64,000 nt of DNA from the NCBI RefSeq assembly GCF_947499585.1, contig NZ_CANMOO010000001.1, positions 1,178,001 to 1,242,000 of the forward strand, read 5' to 3'. A program made the position numbers and the translations under genes. This document shows positions 17,538 to 24,013 of this stretch, piece by piece (position 1 is the first letter of the stretch; each line of letters starts with the position of its first letter). Under the pieces are notes generated by a model. The model did no database searches. It saw only the letters and a program-made list of their open reading frames with translations, and was not told the DNA's origin. The stretch comes from an uncultured Allomuricauda sp. (GTDB taxonomy: Bacteria; Bacteroidota; Bacteroidia; Flavobacteriales; Flavobacteriaceae).

Positions 17538-18638
17538 ATGCATAGCCTCAAATCTTATATTCATCTATTTACATTGCTTTTCCTTTCCATCTTAATTCTT
17601 TCTTGTAGCAAAGAAGAAGATGGTATTGACGAATCAGCACAAGACGTGCCAGATTCCGATGAAGAAGTTGTCGATAATCCCAACAATACGGATACTCCCG
17701 ATACCCTAACTCTTGAAGCAGGTTTCACTATAGATGAGGAACAGATGTTCACCAATCTTATCCTTTCAGAAAGTGAGTACAACAAATTCATTACGGACGA
17801 AGGTGATATGCAAATGGTCTCAAACAAGGTGTATGAGTATTTTAATGATGAGTATGATTTTATCATCATTCTCAATGTAGAAGACTCCCAACCAGATGGG
17901 CTGTACTTTGGATTGTCAACCCCGGCCAAAAATGAGATACAAGGCCTAGGAAGAAATGTTTGGAACAATACTGCTGCGTTTGGTTCCGCCGGAAAACTGA
18001 AAACGGTTATCCATATGCCAAGGGTGGAGTATATAAGAAATGGACCCTTTTTACATGAAATACTACATTATTGGAGTAATCATGGTCTTATACCCACTAC
18101 TGCTGGCGGGCATTGGGGTTACTCAAGTGTTGGAGGACAATTGGGTGGTTTTGACGAAATTGAAGATTTAGGTGGGAATACCTATAGAGGTTTGGTAGAT
18201 GGCGAAGTTGGGTTTGGTTTAGTAGCAAATGGCGGAAATTCAGTGCCTTATTCAAATTTGGAGCTTTACGCCATGGGACTCATCAATGCCAATGAGCTTG
18301 AAGCGGTAACCGTAGCGGAGAACCCAAGTTCAACCTCAGAATTTGGCGTGTTTACTGCTGATGCCATTAACGTGTTAACACCAGAGGATATTATTGCCGA
18401 AAACGGTGCTCGTGTCCCCTCTTCTGAAAATGCCCAGACTGAATTTAATGCACTGGTGGTTGTAGTTTCTACCGACAACCTCTCTCAAGATAAAATAGAT
18501 ACCCTAAATTCCAATCTTGAAAATTTTGCATTAAAAAGCGACCCCAATGACTCATGGGGAAGTCTCTTTAATTTTTGGAAAGCGACATTGGGTAAAGCTT
18601 CTTTTAACTTTGATATAGCGAATGAACACTTAAAATAG
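17538..18638 (+). CDS. Lipoprotein with a HExxH zinc-metalloprotease motif
   Basis: This 366-aa protein has a lipoprotein signal (cysteine 23 in ILSC), then an acidic Asp/Glu/Asn-rich linker to about residue 60, typical of surface lipoproteins in this group. A putative metalloprotease domain follows: FLHEILHYWSNHG has H173, E174 and H177 of a HExxH site, with a downstream GGHWGYSSVGGQLGGFDE stretch and an LELYAMGL segment near residue 256 whose glutamate could be a third ligand. I do not recognise a named peptidase family. The start is the ATG at 17538, since the frame upstream to 17496 lacks signal-peptide character. Confidence 0.7.
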   Translation: MHSLKSYIHLFTLLFLSILILSCSKEEDGIDESAQDVPDSDEEVVDNPNNTDTPDTLTLEAGFTIDEEQMFTNLILSESEYNKFITDEGDMQMVSNKVYEYFNDEYDFIIILNVEDSQPDGLYFGLSTPAKNEIQGLGRNVWNNTAAFGSAGKLKTVIHMPRVEYIRNGPFLHEILHYWSNHGLIPTTAGGHWGYSSVGGQLGGFDEIEDLGGNTYRGLVDGEVGFGLVANGGNSVPYSNLELYAMGLINANELEAVTVAENPSSTSEFGVFTADAINVLTPEDIIAENGARVPSSENAQTEFNALVVVVSTDNLSQDKIDTLNSNLENFALKSDPNDSWGSLFNFWKATLGKASFNFDIANEHLK

Positions 18639-18790
18639 ACTCCATTTGAGTTTGTTTAAGCCCTAATGTGTCTTCTTCTGATTATTTCCCGAAAGCATAG
18701 TGATTGAGAAAACTAAATTCTTCTCTGGTATTGCATTGGTTCTTATATCACATGAGAAAAGCTGTTGAAAAATATGGATAACCTAGGGTA

Positions 18791-18872
18791 TAACCGCTTG
18801 ATTCTGTGAGAAAAATCAATGAACTTCGTTATCAGTTGATATAGCTCATTAAAACGAGACCATATCTTAAAC
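18791..18872 (+). repeat. Dispersed repeat, copy A
   Basis: This copy has the core AATGAACTTCGTT at 18818-18830, one mismatch from the palindrome AACGAACTTCGTT, preceded by CTTGATTCTGTGAG and followed by the shared tail AAAACGAGACCATAT. Outer GAG and CTC triplets can extend the hairpin. It lies just upstream of the AbiV-like gene. The rest of 18639-18790 shows no gene. Confidence 0.7.
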
Positions 18873-18881
18873 GTTGGCACA
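18873..18881 (+). repeat. Left arm of the inverted repeat bracketing the AbiV-like gene
   Basis: GTTGGCACA here, four bases before the ATG, is the exact reverse complement of TGTGCCAAC at 19529-19537, just after the stop. The pair encloses only this one gene. Confidence 0.7.
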
Positions 18882-18884
18882 AAT

Positions 18885-19523
18885 ATGCTAAAACAGATAA
18901 TTAAAGCCATTTATTTAACTTTCGAGAATGTCGAGAGTTTATATGAGGATGCAACAATATTAAAAAGTCATTCAAAGTTTGGCAGAGCTTATACTTTATT
19001 CAGTTTAAGCTTTGAGGAAGCAGGTAGATTTTATATTCTTTACAATATGCTGATGGATTATCTGACAGGTGAATTAAAAGCTAAAGACATAAATTATGGT
19101 AAACTAAAAAAGTTAGGATATGAAAATCACATTCTAAAAATTTCCGAAAGTTATTCTGGTATGCAAAAGATTGCTACAATTCTTACAATGATTGAGCGAG
19201 ACCAAAACAAAGACCCAAATTTAAAAGAAGAAAAGGAAAAAGAAGTTGACAAAGTGTTCGATGTATTTGATAAATTAAGAAAATCAGAAACAGATTTAAA
19301 TGAACTAAAAAACGTTGGATTATATGTAACGTTTAAAAACAATGAATTTAGACTACCAGATAAAACTATAACTGCCTCTCAATTTATTGAAATCGAAAAT
19401 TTAGCTAAATGGAGTCTGGGGTTTTTAAAAAAAGTTATCGATTTTGCTGAAAACAAAGGTGGTTTATCTGAATTTGAGAGACTTATTAAAGAAGAAACTG
19501 AAATGCTCAATGAAGAGGAATAA
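18885..19523 (+). CDS. AbiV-family abortive infection protein (putative phage defence)
   Basis: The 212-aa, mostly helical protein resembles the AbiV family. The N-terminus has the pattern seen there: LYEDATILKSHSKFGRAYTLFSLSFEEAGRFYIL at residues 18-51, i.e. YEDA, a conserved aromatic-Gly-Arg-Ala turn and an EE-x-G motif in a HEPN-like helical bundle. In Lactococcus, AbiV blocks translation after phage infection; the same role here is inference. The middle is lysine- and glutamate-rich (EEKEKEVDKVFDVFDKLRK). Its codons look more A/T-rich than the neighbours. The gene stands alone, bracketed by a 9-bp inverted repeat and followed by a long stem-loop, which suggests a mobile single-gene cassette. 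Confidence 0.62.
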   Translation: MLKQIIKAIYLTFENVESLYEDATILKSHSKFGRAYTLFSLSFEEAGRFYILYNMLMDYLTGELKAKDINYGKLKKLGYENHILKISESYSGMQKIATILTMIERDQNKDPNLKEEKEKEVDKVFDVFDKLRKSETDLNELKNVGLYVTFKNNEFRLPDKTITASQFIEIENLAKWSLGFLKKVIDFAENKGGLSEFERLIKEETEMLNEEE

Positions 19524-19528
19524 ATACA

Positions 19529-19537
19529 TGTGCCAAC
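19529..19537 (+). repeat. Right arm of the inverted repeat bracketing the AbiV-like gene
   Basis: TGTGCCAAC is the exact reverse complement of GTTGGCACA at 18873-18881. It leads directly into the long stem-loop at 19541-19649. Confidence 0.7.
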
Positions 19538-19540
19538 AAC

Positions 19541-19649
19541 GTGTATAGCTAATAGCTTGTTCTGTGCGTACTCGGAAAATCCTGCGGATTTCCCTCTGGT
19601 TCGTTTTCTTTTACTAATTTAGACCTAGCCAACGCAACTAACCATACAC
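19541..19649 (+). repeat. Long imperfect stem-loop, attC-like
   Basis: The outer arms 19541-19556 and 19634-19649 share a perfect GTGTAT/ATACAC end and match at 11 of 16 positions. A central hairpin pairs GGAAAATCC (19574-19582) with GGATTTCC (19586-19593) with one bulged A. A long imperfect stem of about 110 bases following one gene is the look of an integron attC site or a related palindromic element. No integrase gene is in the window, and the right side lacks an obvious GTTRRRY core next to ATACAC, so the assignment is tentative. Confidence 0.5.
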
Positions 19650-19740
19650 CAACCGATAACGAAACCTTCTCCCTACCTCCTATTTTTTCTTCTATTTATT
19701 TGATTCTGATAACTAGAAAACAGTAGTTATTTAGCTGTTA

Positions 19741-19855
19741 AGAATGCTTGATACTAGAGCATTTCATTTTTTTGAGTTTATAGGGAAAATCAACGAACTT
19801 CGTTGTTGGTTGACATAGTTCCCTAAAACGAGACCATATATTAAACCTTATGCAT
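19741..19855 (+). repeat. Dispersed repeat, copy B (most complete)
   Basis: The core palindrome AACGAACTTCGTT lies at 19792-19804. Nested outer pairs TCAAC/GTTGA (19790-19794 with 19809-19813) and TAGGGAA/TTCCCTA (19781-19787 with 19819-19825) make a hairpin of about 45 bases. The flank GAATGCTTG on the left and CGAGACCATAT on the right are shared with copies A and C. It precedes the LytTR gene. Confidence 0.75.
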
Positions 19856-19892
19856 AAACTTAAAAGAACAAGACTATAGATTAAAATTTTTA

Positions 19893-20720
19893 ATGAAAAC
19901 CATAATTAATTCTTTTAAAAACCATATTGTCTTTTCAAATTTTTGGGTGAGAAATGGCTTTATAATTATAATGCTATCTATTTTAGTCAATCATCTTACG
20001 GAGCCAGAAAATTTCCCGTTTCATAGAGATTATAAATTTCCTTTATTGCCTATTCTTGTTTCAATTATTGCAGGAAGTGTAGTATTTCTTATCGCTAGCT
20101 TTAATTTCAAATATTATAAAAACAAATACTTCGCTAAAAAAACGAACACGCAACTACTATTACGTTTCCTGTTCTCAACTTTAGGCTATATTACCATACT
20201 ATATCTTTCTTTATATTTTGGTTTAAATGGTTTCATTAATGGAACTGAATCATACAATATCTATTATCTACTAACAGGGCTATTGGTTACCTTACTACTG
20301 AACACGCTCCTAATTGCCATTTTATTTGCACCTGATATTTATAAACTCCACAAGCTTATCTCTATAAAAGGCACACTTAAAGTTCAACAAGGTGGTAAAC
20401 TTACCTTAGTTAAGTATCCTGAAATTGCCTTTATATACAGTGAAAACAAAATAGTATACGTAATAAAAACTGATGGAAGTTCCATTATTACCGATTTCAC
20501 TTTAAATGAAGTTGAAAGTAAACTCAGCGAACAAAGTTTTTTTAGAGCAAATAGACAAATAATCCTTCACCTCCGCTCTGTTAAACAAGTACAGTCCATA
20601 GAAAATGGAAAACTATCTGTGCTACTCAAACCTACTATTGCCAACAAAAAACCTTTTCAGATAAACATTAGTAGATATAAAAAACAAGAATTCATGAACT
20701 GGTTTAAGGGTAAGCTATAA
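19893..20720 (+). CDS. Membrane-anchored LytTR-domain transcription regulator
   Basis: The 275-aa protein has four predicted membrane helices in residues 20-150 and a C-terminal LytTR DNA-binding domain from about residue 165 to 272. The LytTR signature is visible in YPEIAFIYSENKIVYVIKTDG, then FTLNEVESKLSEQSFFRANRQIILHLRSVKQV and the closing INISRYKKQEFMNWF. It has no receiver domain, so it would sense through its membrane part rather than by phosphorylation. It lies 115 bases upstream of a CPBP membrane protease on the same strand, a pairing often seen with membrane-stress or peptide-signal regulation. It may control that gene, but this is inference. Confidence 0.85.
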   Translation: MKTIINSFKNHIVFSNFWVRNGFIIIMLSILVNHLTEPENFPFHRDYKFPLLPILVSIIAGSVVFLIASFNFKYYKNKYFAKKTNTQLLLRFLFSTLGYITILYLSLYFGLNGFINGTESYNIYYLLTGLLVTLLLNTLLIAILFAPDIYKLHKLISIKGTLKVQQGGKLTLVKYPEIAFIYSENKIVYVIKTDGSSIITDFTLNEVESKLSEQSFFRANRQIILHLRSVKQVQSIENGKLSVLLKPTIANKKPFQINISRYKKQEFMNWFKGKL

Positions 20721-20793
20721 AATACAATGATTATTCAGCTATTGTTTTGCTACCATTCAGTAAAAATGAGCTGTATATCACTGTTTATCTTGC

Positions 20794-20832
20794 TTTATCG
20801 TTTTTACTTCGTTTAAAATTAAAAACGATAAA
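20794..20832 (+). promoter_or_regulatory. Perfect 13-bp inverted repeat in the leader of the CPBP gene
   Basis: TTTATCGTTTTTA at 20794-20806 is the exact reverse complement of TAAAAACGATAAA at 20820-20832, around a 13-base loop. It ends three bases before the ATG at 20836, so it would either hide the ribosome-binding region as an RNA hairpin or act as a dyad operator. Confidence 0.6.
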
Positions 20833-20835
20833 AAA

Positions 20836-21486
20836 ATGAATAAGACCTTTTTAACTACAAAACTAATACCTGTAATCGCCGTTATTCTTTGCTGTATTCT
20901 ATACCTATCTAGGTATGATCAAATAATCATAGCAGCATTAATACTATTATTGGCAAGTGTTACAGAGTATAAAAAAGATTGTTTTAAGTCTTTAGGCTTT
21001 CAACGTAAAAGAATAAATGCAAAAAGTCTATTAGTAACAGCGCCACTATTTGGTATAGCTCTTTTTCTGTTTTATTACTACATAATGGTGCCAGGTGTGA
21101 CGCATCTTACAGGACAACCTATGGACTTTTCTGCCTTTGAAACTTATACGGGGAACTTACCTGCCACAATGATTTTACTTGTTTTTATTTGGATATCAGC
21201 GGCATTCGGTGAAGAAATTGTCTTTAGAGGATATTTAATGAGACAGTTTACTAAGTTTTTTGGCTCAAGCAAAATAAGTCTTGTAGTTAACATTCTAATC
21301 TTTGGGTTTATTTTTGGGTGGATTCACGCGTATCAAGGAATAAGTGGTCAAATACTAACAGGAATTCTAGGTATGCTATACGCCATCATTTTTCATATCC
21401 GTAAAGACGACTTATGGTTCAATATTGCTGCTCATGGTTTTTTTGATACCACTGCTTTGGTATTTATATATTATGGTTGGAGTTAA
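20836..21486 (+). CDS. CPBP-family intramembrane glutamic endopeptidase
   Basis: This 216-aa membrane protein is a CAAX-protease/bacteriocin-processing (CPBP, Rce1-like) protease. All catalytic motifs are visible: the EExxxR box as E126, E127 and R131 in FGEEIVFRGYLMR, H164 in FGWIHAYQG, and H200 in AAHGFFDTT. About six membrane helices are predicted. Bacterial members act in self-immunity to peptides, in processing of membrane proteins or in signalling; which applies here is unknown. The gene follows the membrane LytTR regulator and begins right after a perfect 13-bp inverted repeat. Confidence 0.88.
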   Translation: MNKTFLTTKLIPVIAVILCCILYLSRYDQIIIAALILLLASVTEYKKDCFKSLGFQRKRINAKSLLVTAPLFGIALFLFYYYIMVPGVTHLTGQPMDFSAFETYTGNLPATMILLVFIWISAAFGEEIVFRGYLMRQFTKFFGSSKISLVVNILIFGFIFGWIHAYQGISGQILTGILGMLYAIIFHIRKDDLWFNIAAHGFFDTTALVFIYYGWS

Positions 21487-21597
21487 GAATGCTTGGATCT
21501 AGGGCATTACATTTTTTGAGCTTATAGCGAAAAATCAACGAACTTCGTTGTCGTCTTTTGTAACTCATTAAACAAGACCATATCTTAATGGATGCCA
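21487..21597 (+). repeat. Dispersed repeat, copy C
   Basis: The core AACGAACTTCGTT lies at 21537-21549. The left flank GAATGCTTGG...ATTTTTTGAG and the right flank with ACAAGACCATATCTTAA match copies A and B. The outer hairpin pairing of copy B is mostly lost. It starts directly after the CPBP stop codon. Confidence 0.7.
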
Positions 21598-21639
21598 AAC
21601 ATGTTAGCATAAGTAGAACTCAAAAACTACTAACTTATT

Positions 21640-22051
21640 AATACGGACAATCATTATAGCATTAAACACTGTCTTTGCTCAAGAAAATATTGAAAAAGCT
21701 TCTAGCTTTCCACCCTTAGAAAATCCTCACCTTGGCCAAAAACCACCAGGTATAATTCCTGAAGTTTTTCCTATGGATAGCTCACCCCTTCATTGCACCA
21801 GAGGAAAGTTATTTAATTGGGGATAGTGAACGAGAAAGTAAGTACGGTGATATATCAGTTTTCGCCAAGAAAATGGTTCGTGGAGACCTGTTATTAATAT
21901 GGGAGAAGACATAAACATCTAGCTTGAGGATATATATGGTAGTGTAATGCCAGACGGGAAATACTTATTCTTTCACACGTAATTAGCTGAAGGAAAAACC
22001 ATTATTTTTTGGGTGGTCACCCAAATTATTGAGAACCTTAGGGACAAATAA
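21640..22051 (+). pseudogene. Decayed PD40 (WD40-like beta-propeller) protein gene
   Basis: Fragments of one protein can be read by changing frame. A signal-peptide end and N-terminus read TVFAQENIEKASSFPP and ENPHLGQKPPGIIPEVF. A second frame gives FIAPEESYLIGDSERESKYGDISVF. A third gives NGSWRPVINMGEDIN, then VMPDGKYLFFH ending in a stop, and the C-terminus reads IIFWVVTQIIENLRDK before TAA. These match the order of periplasmic PD40 repeat proteins (PDGKYLFF, DxYWVDAQIIENLR). At least two frameshifts, two or more stops and a large internal deletion are present. It lies between repeat copy C and lpxD, in the accessory island. Confidence 0.8.
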
Positions 22052-22233
22052 TAAACCACATCGAAGCAAGCAAAAGGCCTCTTGAGAATTTCTTCAGTCA
22101 GGCGTGCAATCGTGCATCTTACAGTTTCTTATTTTAGGTAAAATCGTTATTAAACGGGATAAATTCAAATGAAATTTGGGGTTTTTTAACTGTGAATAAA
22201 TGACGTGTTAAAATACTTGCATTGAAAAATAAT
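22052..22233 (+). other. Non-coding spacer after the PD40 pseudogene
   Basis: Together with repeat C and the pseudogene this completes the gap of about 800 bases before lpxD. I see no open frame and no strong hairpin here, only AT-rich sequence leading into the lpxD promoter. Confidence 0.5.
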
Positions 22234-22263
22234 CTTGATTTCACTTTTTTCCCGTTAGATTTA
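22234..22263 (+). promoter_or_regulatory. Candidate promoter of lpxD
   Basis: CTTG at 22234-22237 is followed 18 bases later by TAGATTTA at 22256-22263, one mismatch from TAnnTTTG. Transcription would start near 22270, about 20 bases before the ATG at 22292. Confidence 0.45.
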
Positions 22264-22291
22264 CAAACAACTAACCAACACCAAAACTATA

Positions 22292-23287
22292 ATGACATCG
22301 TACTCCGTAAGTGAAATCAACAACATTTTAAAGGGCGAGCTAATAGGCGATACCACCCAAAAAATTGAAGGCCCTGAGGAATTACAAAAAGCAAGCTGCA
22401 ATCAAATCACATTTATTGGAAGTAAAAAATATGAGCGGTTTTGGGCAGATTCAAAAGCCAGTGTTGCCCTTGTAAGCTGTAATGAAAATATTGAACCGGG
22501 CGAAAATCGTGCTTTCCTTAAAGTAAAAAATGTCGATTTGGCCATGGCAGAAATATTGGAGCTTTTTAATCCTTCAACACCTGTTTTTGATACAGATATA
22601 CACCCAACTGCCGTGATACATGAAACCGCAAAAATTGGTGATGGCTGTAAGATTGGTGCAAATTGTTATGTAGGTAAAGATGTAGAATTGGGCAGCGGAG
22701 TAATTTTATACCCAAATGTTTGTGTGTTTGATGAAACCGCTATCGGTGATAATACTGTTGTTTGGTCCGGAACCGTCATTCGTGAGCGTTGTATTATTGG
22801 CAGTCATTGCATTTTTCATGCTAATGTGAGCATTGGAGCTGATGGATTTGGATATAGACCAAGCGAGGATGGTAGAGGACTGGTTAAGATACCACAGATA
22901 GGGAATGTCATCATTGGGCATTATGTTGAAATTGGTGCCAATTCGTGTGTGGATAGAGCAAAATTCAGCTCCACTATTGTTGGTGACGGTTGTAAAATTG
23001 ATAACCAGGTGCAAATAGCGCATAACAGCGTTATGGGACGTTCTTGTATTATGGCAGGACATAGCGGACTTGCAGGTTCTGTTACTTTAGGTGATGGTGT
23101 TATTATTGGTGGAAGCGCCTCTATTAAAGACCACACCACCATACATTCAGGTGCCACCGTTGGTGCTGGCTCTGGAGTTATGAATGATGTGGAAGCGGGA
23201 AAAACGGTTTTAGGTTACCCAGCACAAGATGCCAGAGATATGTTAAAACAATGGGTCGCTGTAAGACGCCTTACTAAAAACCAATAG
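22292..23287 (+). CDS. lpxD: UDP-3-O-acylglucosamine N-acyltransferase LpxD
   Basis: LpxD adds the second, amide-linked 3-hydroxyacyl chain in lipid A synthesis, using acyl-ACP in the cytoplasm. The 331-aa protein has the N-terminal uridine-binding domain (residues 1-100, including a CNQITFIGSKKYERFW segment) and a long left-handed beta helix of hexapeptide repeats (residues 105-300). The catalytic histidine region is QVQIAHNSVMGRSCIMAGHSGLAGS near 236-260. The NVSIGADGFGYRP segment near 178 is typical for the family. It is the only lipid A gene in the window, although many genomes have a second copy in the fab/lpx cluster. It has its own promoter-like sequence. Confidence 0.95.
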   Translation: MTSYSVSEINNILKGELIGDTTQKIEGPEELQKASCNQITFIGSKKYERFWADSKASVALVSCNENIEPGENRAFLKVKNVDLAMAEILELFNPSTPVFDTDIHPTAVIHETAKIGDGCKIGANCYVGKDVELGSGVILYPNVCVFDETAIGDNTVVWSGTVIRERCIIGSHCIFHANVSIGADGFGYRPSEDGRGLVKIPQIGNVIIGHYVEIGANSCVDRAKFSSTIVGDGCKIDNQVQIAHNSVMGRSCIMAGHSGLAGSVTLGDGVIIGGSASIKDHTTIHSGATVGAGSGVMNDVEAGKTVLGYPAQDARDMLKQWVAVRRLTKNQ

Positions 23288-23294
23288 CCAACTT

Positions 23295-23336
23295 CTTGAC
23301 TATGAATTAAAATTCATCGAAATTCGTTTTAAGCCG
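23295..23336 (+). repeat. Dispersed repeat, copy F (degenerate)
   Basis: The core reads ATCGAAATTCGTT at 23316-23328, with the shared left flank CTTGACTATGAATTAAAATTC. It is closest to copy E and lies between lpxD and the RidA-like lipoprotein gene. Confidence 0.5.
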
Positions 23337-23382
23337 TTGATGCTTATCTCATCTATTCAGCAGCACTATTTAAAACAACACT

Positions 23383-23937
23383 ATGAAATATTTATACTTC
23401 TCACTTCTTATTCTATTCACAAGTTGCATATCACAAGTAAAAGAAGAAAAAGCTGTAGCCCCACTTTATGATTACGATGTAGAGCAGAAAATAGCTGAGT
23501 TAGGCATTGAACTGCATACTCCAAAAATTCCGCCAGGCCTAAAAATTAAATTGGCCAACAGAAGCAACAACCTAATCTATTTATCTGGAAATGGGCCAAT
23601 ATCCCATGACGGGGAACGTACCATAGGGAAAGTAGGAACAGATTTAACAGTTGAACAAGGGTATGAAGCAGCTCGGTTGACTGCAATCAACCATTTATCA
23701 GTATTGAAAGAAGAGATTGGGGATTTGAACAAGGTGGTGAGAATTGTAAAAGTATTGGGAATGGTAAATTGCGATACTTCCTTTGAAAACCATCCGCAGG
23801 TGATCAATGGGTATTCTGATGTATTGATCGAGGTTTTCGGAGAAAGAGGTAGACATGCAAGATCCGCTGTTGGGATGGGTTCTTTGCCCTGGAACCTGGC
23901 ATGTGAAGTAGAGACTATTGTTGAAGTAAGCGATTGA
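23383..23937 (+). CDS. RidA/YjgF-family protein exported as a lipoprotein
   Basis: The 184-aa protein has a lipoprotein signal with the lipobox ending at C15 (FTSC), then a YjgF/YER057c/UK114 domain from about residue 30. The domain is recognised by IYLSGNGPISHDGERTIGKVGTDLTVEQGYEAAR near 65-98 and by the terminal GRHARSAVGMGSLPWNLACEVETIVEV, whose arginine corresponds to the 2-iminobutanoate-binding arginine of RidA. Most RidA proteins are cytosolic deaminases of reactive enamines, so a secreted, lipidated form is unusual. It is followed 76 bases later by a secreted M20 amidohydrolase, so both may act in the periplasm on the same kind of nitrogen compound. Confidence 0.85.
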   Translation: MKYLYFSLLILFTSCISQVKEEKAVAPLYDYDVEQKIAELGIELHTPKIPPGLKIKLANRSNNLIYLSGNGPISHDGERTIGKVGTDLTVEQGYEAARLTAINHLSVLKEEIGDLNKVVRIVKVLGMVNCDTSFENHPQVINGYSDVLIEVFGERGRHARSAVGMGSLPWNLACEVETIVEVSD

Positions 23938-23960
23938 AGTTGTTTACCATAGAACTTATA

Positions 23961-24000
23961 TCCTCTTGATTTTAAGGGAAAATTCATCGAACTTCGTTCA
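23961..24000 (+). repeat. Dispersed repeat, copy E
   Basis: The core reads ATCGAACTTCGTT at 23986-23998, preceded by CCTCTTGATTTTAAGGGAAAATTC. It ends 13 bases before the ATG of the M20 gene, so it would lie in the leader of that message. Confidence 0.65.
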
Positions 24001-24013
24001 AAATCACCATAAA

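Noticed and set aside
18791..24000. CRISPR array
   Set aside because: The repeats are few, unequal in spacing by hundreds to thousands of bases, palindromic and without cas genes.
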